From NCBI GenBank assembly GCA_035294325.1, contig DATGLE010000203.1:1-7331 (forward strand): 7,331 nucleotides of DNA, given 5' to 3'. Shown one piece after another: positions 5,331-7,331 of the stretch (within the stretch, counting starts at the first letter, position 1; each line of letters starts with the position of its first letter). This stretch comes from DATGLE01 sp035294325 (GTDB lineage Bacteria; Chloroflexota; Ktedonobacteria; Ktedonobacterales; Ktedonobacteraceae). A model generated the notes under the pieces. The model was not told where the DNA came from, ran no database searches, and saw only the letters and a list, made by a program, of their open reading frames with translations. A program made the translations under genes and the position numbers.

Positions 5331-5975
5331 ATGAGTGAAATGAGTATAGAATCTTTGCGGACGCCGGAGTTTGATCTTGACGCTAACCATCTATGCCTGG
5401 ATTTCGCCAACACGCTGGATAACCGCTTCCAGGCAGTGCCAATCGAACTGCTCAACAGTTATCGAGATCTGGTGGCATGGAACTGGCAGGAGGGCACGCT
5501 GACAGATGAGGAGGCGCAGCGGCTCCTCGACACGGCGCGGCGCAACCCGGAGGAGGCTGTGAGAGCGCTGCACGAGGCTATCGAAGTGCGTGAGGCTATC
5601 TTCCGCATCTTTCAGGCCGTCGTAGAGGGTCGTCCGCCCGAGAGTGCCGACCTGCTGCTGTTGAATGCTGCTCTGAGCCGGGCGATGGTCCATGCCTGTG
5701 TGGCGCCGCGTGATAATGCTTTCGCGTGGGGGTGGGTGCCGGGGGGGGACGCGCCGGACCGCGCGCTCTGGCCGGTAGTGCGCGCAGCGGCAGATCTGCT
5801 GACCTCGCCGGAGCTACATTGCGTGCGCATGTGTGCGGCTGACGATTGCGCCTGGCTCTTTCTGGATACCAGCAAGAATCACAGCCGGCGCTGGTGCAAC
5901 ATGAAGACCTGCGGTAATCGCGCGAAGGTACGCCGCCATTACGCCCAGCAGAAAAAGTACACACATGCATCCTGA
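5331..5975 (+). CDS. CGNR zinc-finger / ABATE-domain transcriptional regulator
   Basis: The 214-aa protein begins with the ABATE-domain hallmark LCLDFANTL (21-29) and ends with a CGNR zinc finger. Cys168, Cys173, Cys189 and Cys194 are the four ligands, and CGNR itself is 194-197, followed by the basic AKVRRHY (198-204). The family consists of putative stress-response transcription factors that sense a ligand through the N-terminal domain. The ATG at 5331 is chosen because AGGGGAGG (5317-5324) lies 6 nt upstream. GTG at 5298 and ATG at 5325 fit worse. Eight consecutive G (5741-5748) encode Gly-Gly in the middle of the gene. The gene is divergent from the small-protein operon and shares an operator-bearing promoter region with it, so autoregulation is likely. 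Copy 2 of the hairpin element follows its stop. Confidence 0.9.
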   Translation: MSEMSIESLRTPEFDLDANHLCLDFANTLDNRFQAVPIELLNSYRDLVAWNWQEGTLTDEEAQRLLDTARRNPEEAVRALHEAIEVREAIFRIFQAVVEGRPPESADLLLLNAALSRAMVHACVAPRDNAFAWGWVPGGDAPDRALWPVVRAAADLLTSPELHCVRMCAADDCAWLFLDTSKNHSRRWCNMKTCGNRAKVRRHYAQQKKYTHAS

Positions 5976-5992
5976 CGCATCATTCTTGCCAT

Positions 5993-6100
5993 CTCGCGGG
6001 GCGTTTGTGCGGCTCCGCCGCACGAAGGATATAGTTGGTTCTAATGCGCTTCGCGCATTAGAACCAACTATATCCGGTGAACGCCTGCTGCGCTCACCGG
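5993..6100. repeat. Triple-hairpin palindromic element, copy 2
   Basis: The layout matches copy 1. Hairpin 1 (6004-6026) has a 10-bp stem with one T-G pair and loop TCC. Hairpin 2 (6027-6075) abuts it and has a perfect 23-bp stem with loop TTC and core AATGCGCTTCGCGCATT (6043-6059). Hairpin 3 (6076-6098) has a 9-bp stem with one mismatch. The outer parts of the hairpin-2 stem differ from copy 1 but pair perfectly. It lies between the convergent CGNR and oxidoreductase genes and overlaps the last codons of the latter. There is no T-run on either strand, so a simple intrinsic terminator is unlikely, though it may still mark or protect transcript ends. Confidence 0.85.
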
Positions 6101-7089
6101 TGTGAGAGCATTTCAGGTTTCATTAGATTCTGCCTGTCTAAACTTTGCAAGATCATATCGCAGAGTTGGGACGCCTTGAGCGCGTCGGCGAGGGATGGTG
6201 CGGTAGTAGTGCTCTGTTGAAAGTTTTGCGCGAAGTAGCGCAGCTCCGGTCCATAGCCGGCTCGCCCCCGGCCGTTATCCAGGTTTGGCGTGCGATAAAG
6301 CACATCCCCGGCGACGCGGCCATCGCGCAATGACTGCGTTACTTCGCCCAGGTGGGGCATGTAGAATTGATGCGCCTCCAGGGTGAAGAGGTCAAGTCGG
6401 ATATCGAAGTGCCCGGTCATGTTGCCCATTCTGATAGTAGAGACCGATCCATTACTATGCCTTGCCTGCACCACCAGCAGAAATTTTCCCGGGGGAGCAG
6501 CTTCCACAAGCTCCGCATGCACATGCTCTACATCGCCCAGCAGCCAGCGCAGCAGATCCAGCATGTGCACGCCATTATGGTAAAGCCAGGCCGCCACCGG
6601 ATCCTCTATTCCCCATTCGGACGATGACGGATGCTTGCTCCTGAAATCCAGCGTGGCGACACACGGCCTTTCGCGATATGGAGCAGTACGAGTGTAGAAG
6701 TTCGCGATAGCGTCAGCATAGCGATAGTTGAAGCCGATCTGCACATACACATCCCTCAGGCGGGCAAGAGTGAGCAGATCTTCAATTTCGTCGCTGGTAT
6801 TGGCAGGCGACTTCTCGACAAAGCAGGCGATGTTATTCTTGATCAGAAAACGCGTAACGCTGCCGGCGACATCGGAAGGCATGGCGACGAGCGCAGCATC
6901 GATCTCGCCCATGTCAATTTCCTCCACTGCATTCACCCGATAGCGTGCATGACTCATGCGCCGGGCGGTTTCGGCAGCTTCTTCATCTATATCTACGCAC
7001 ACCGTGACTTCGTATTCTGGGAGGTGAAGCAGGTGCGGGATAAGCGTTGATTGCATGTGTCTTCCACAGCCAATCAGAGCAACTTTCAT
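6094..7089 (-). CDS. Gfo/Idh/MocA-family NAD(P)-dependent oxidoreductase
   Basis: The 331-aa protein has the length and order of the family. A Rossmann N-terminus starts MKVALIGCGRHMQ with the GxGxxx loop at 7-12, and acidic CVDID (31-35) ends the second strand. VEKSPA (91-96) replaces the common EKP motif and supplies Lys93. GFNYRY (119-124) follows, and a C-terminal beta-sheet domain carries HNGVHMLDLL (171-180) with the His175/Asp178 pair. Members oxidise or reduce sugars, inositols or related polyols, or reduce biliverdin; the substrate cannot be read here. The start ATG has a weak GTGAGA on the minus strand. It lies 36 bp from an upstream minus-strand frame, so an operon extending beyond the window is likely. 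The final four codons and stop fall in or beside hairpin 3 of repeat copy 2. Confidence 0.9.
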   Translation of the reverse strand: MKVALIGCGRHMQSTLIPHLLHLPEYEVTVCVDIDEEAAETARRMSHARYRVNAVEEIDMGEIDAALVAMPSDVAGSVTRFLIKNNIACFVEKSPANTSDEIEDLLTLARLRDVYVQIGFNYRYADAIANFYTRTAPYRERPCVATLDFRSKHPSSSEWGIEDPVAAWLYHNGVHMLDLLRWLLGDVEHVHAELVEAAPPGKFLLVVQARHSNGSVSTIRMGNMTGHFDIRLDLFTLEAHQFYMPHLGEVTQSLRDGRVAGDVLYRTPNLDNGRGRAGYGPELRYFAQNFQQSTTTAPSLADALKASQLCDMILQSLDRQNLMKPEMLSHR

Positions 7090-7125
7090 ATGGTTGTTCT
7101 CACTTCAGTACTATTTACGCAGGCT

Positions 7126-7331
7126 TTAACGTTCGGTCTTTAACTTGTAGACCGTGGTGTGGGTAAGCAAGCAGCTTGTTTGCTGCAACAGACAGCCCCA
7201 TGGCCCCAGGCTCTCCAGCAGGAATGCCGGCAGACTCAATGCCAGCAGGCCAGCTTTGTGTCGGCGTGAAAACGAGCCTGGCTGCCATGCTCCCCCGCTG
7301 AGCCGCTTCAAGTTCTCAAGCTTCCTCAGTA
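7126..7331 (-). CDS. Possible C-terminus of an unidentified gene cut by the window edge
   Basis: A minus-strand frame is open from the window end to a TAA at 7126. It gives about 67 residues, including AGLLALSLPAFLLESLGPWG and the ending TVYKLKTER. Third codon positions are GC-rich, as in the neighbouring genes. The hydrophobic helix followed by a strand-like TVYK end vaguely resembles the tails of SAM-dependent methyltransferases or glycosyltransferases, but this is too weak to name. A short gene starting at the internal TTG (7311) is less likely because no ribosome site is seen. If unreal, 7090-7331 holds nothing else I can identify. Confidence 0.35.
   Translation of the reverse strand, partial: LRKLENLKRLSGGAWQPGSFSRRHKAGLLALSLPAFLLESLGPWGCLLQQTSCLLTHTTVYKLKTER

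Noticed and set aside
6027..6075. Intrinsic terminator between the convergent CGNR and oxidoreductase genes.
   Set aside because: The stem is strong but no T-run follows on either strand, and the same structure occurs upstream of genes at 3519-3573. It is listed as a repeat instead.
7134..7154. Small inverted repeat CGGTCT/AGACCG near the window end.
   Set aside because: A 6-bp stem with a 9-nt loop and no T-run, inside a possible coding frame, is too weak to call.

Overview
The window is 7.3 kb of moderately GC-rich, gene-dense bacterial DNA with short AT-rich promoters close to sigma70 consensus and good Shine-Dalgarno sites. The gene mix (HTH-WYL regulator, CGNR zinc-finger regulator, YcaQ-type HTH_42 protein, ClbS/DfsB-type DinB-fold protein, tiny membrane protein) and the abundant short palindromes suggest a soil Chloroflexota of the Ktedonobacteria type. 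An actinobacterium is the main alternative. This is a guess from gene content, not a phylogenetic result. No tRNA, rRNA, CRISPR array or transposase gene was seen.

Layout. (1) 1-1743, plus strand: an extended -10 promoter, then a proline-dehydrogenase-like flavoenzyme and, 13 bp later, an uncharacterised 225-aa protein. (2) 1740-3422, minus strand: a two-gene unit encoding a ClbS/DfsB-like protein and a YcaQ/AlkX-like DNA glycosylase. Its last stop codon overlaps the stop of the preceding plus-strand gene. (3) 3423-3712: a divergent intergenic region holding a triple-hairpin repeat, flanked by an imperfect inverted repeat, and the promoter of (4) an HTH-WYL regulator (3713-4669). (5) 4691-5130, minus strand: a 99-aa basic protein and an overlapping 49-aa single-pass membrane protein. 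(6) 5131-5330: two promoters pointing at each other with mirror symmetry, plus an inverted-repeat operator candidate, feeding unit 5 leftward and (7) a CGNR/ABATE regulator (5331-5975) rightward. (8) 5993-6100: a second triple-hairpin repeat, running into the 3' end of (9) a Gfo/Idh/MocA-family oxidoreductase (6094-7089, minus). (10) 7126-7331: a minus-strand reading frame open to the window edge, probably the C-terminus of an upstream gene.

How the genes may work together. The ClbS-like and YcaQ-like genes read as a small genotoxin or DNA-crosslink protection unit. The divergent WYL regulator belongs to a family that includes DNA-damage-responsive regulators, so the three may form one damage-response module. 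The CGNR regulator probably controls itself and the divergent small-protein operon through the shared promoter region. The proline-dehydrogenase-like enzyme keeps the flavin scaffold, but three residues that line the proline pocket in true proline dehydrogenases appear changed. The two triple-hairpin elements share architecture and a 17-nt core, while their stems differ in sequence and remain self-complementary. They are the most unusual non-coding feature here.
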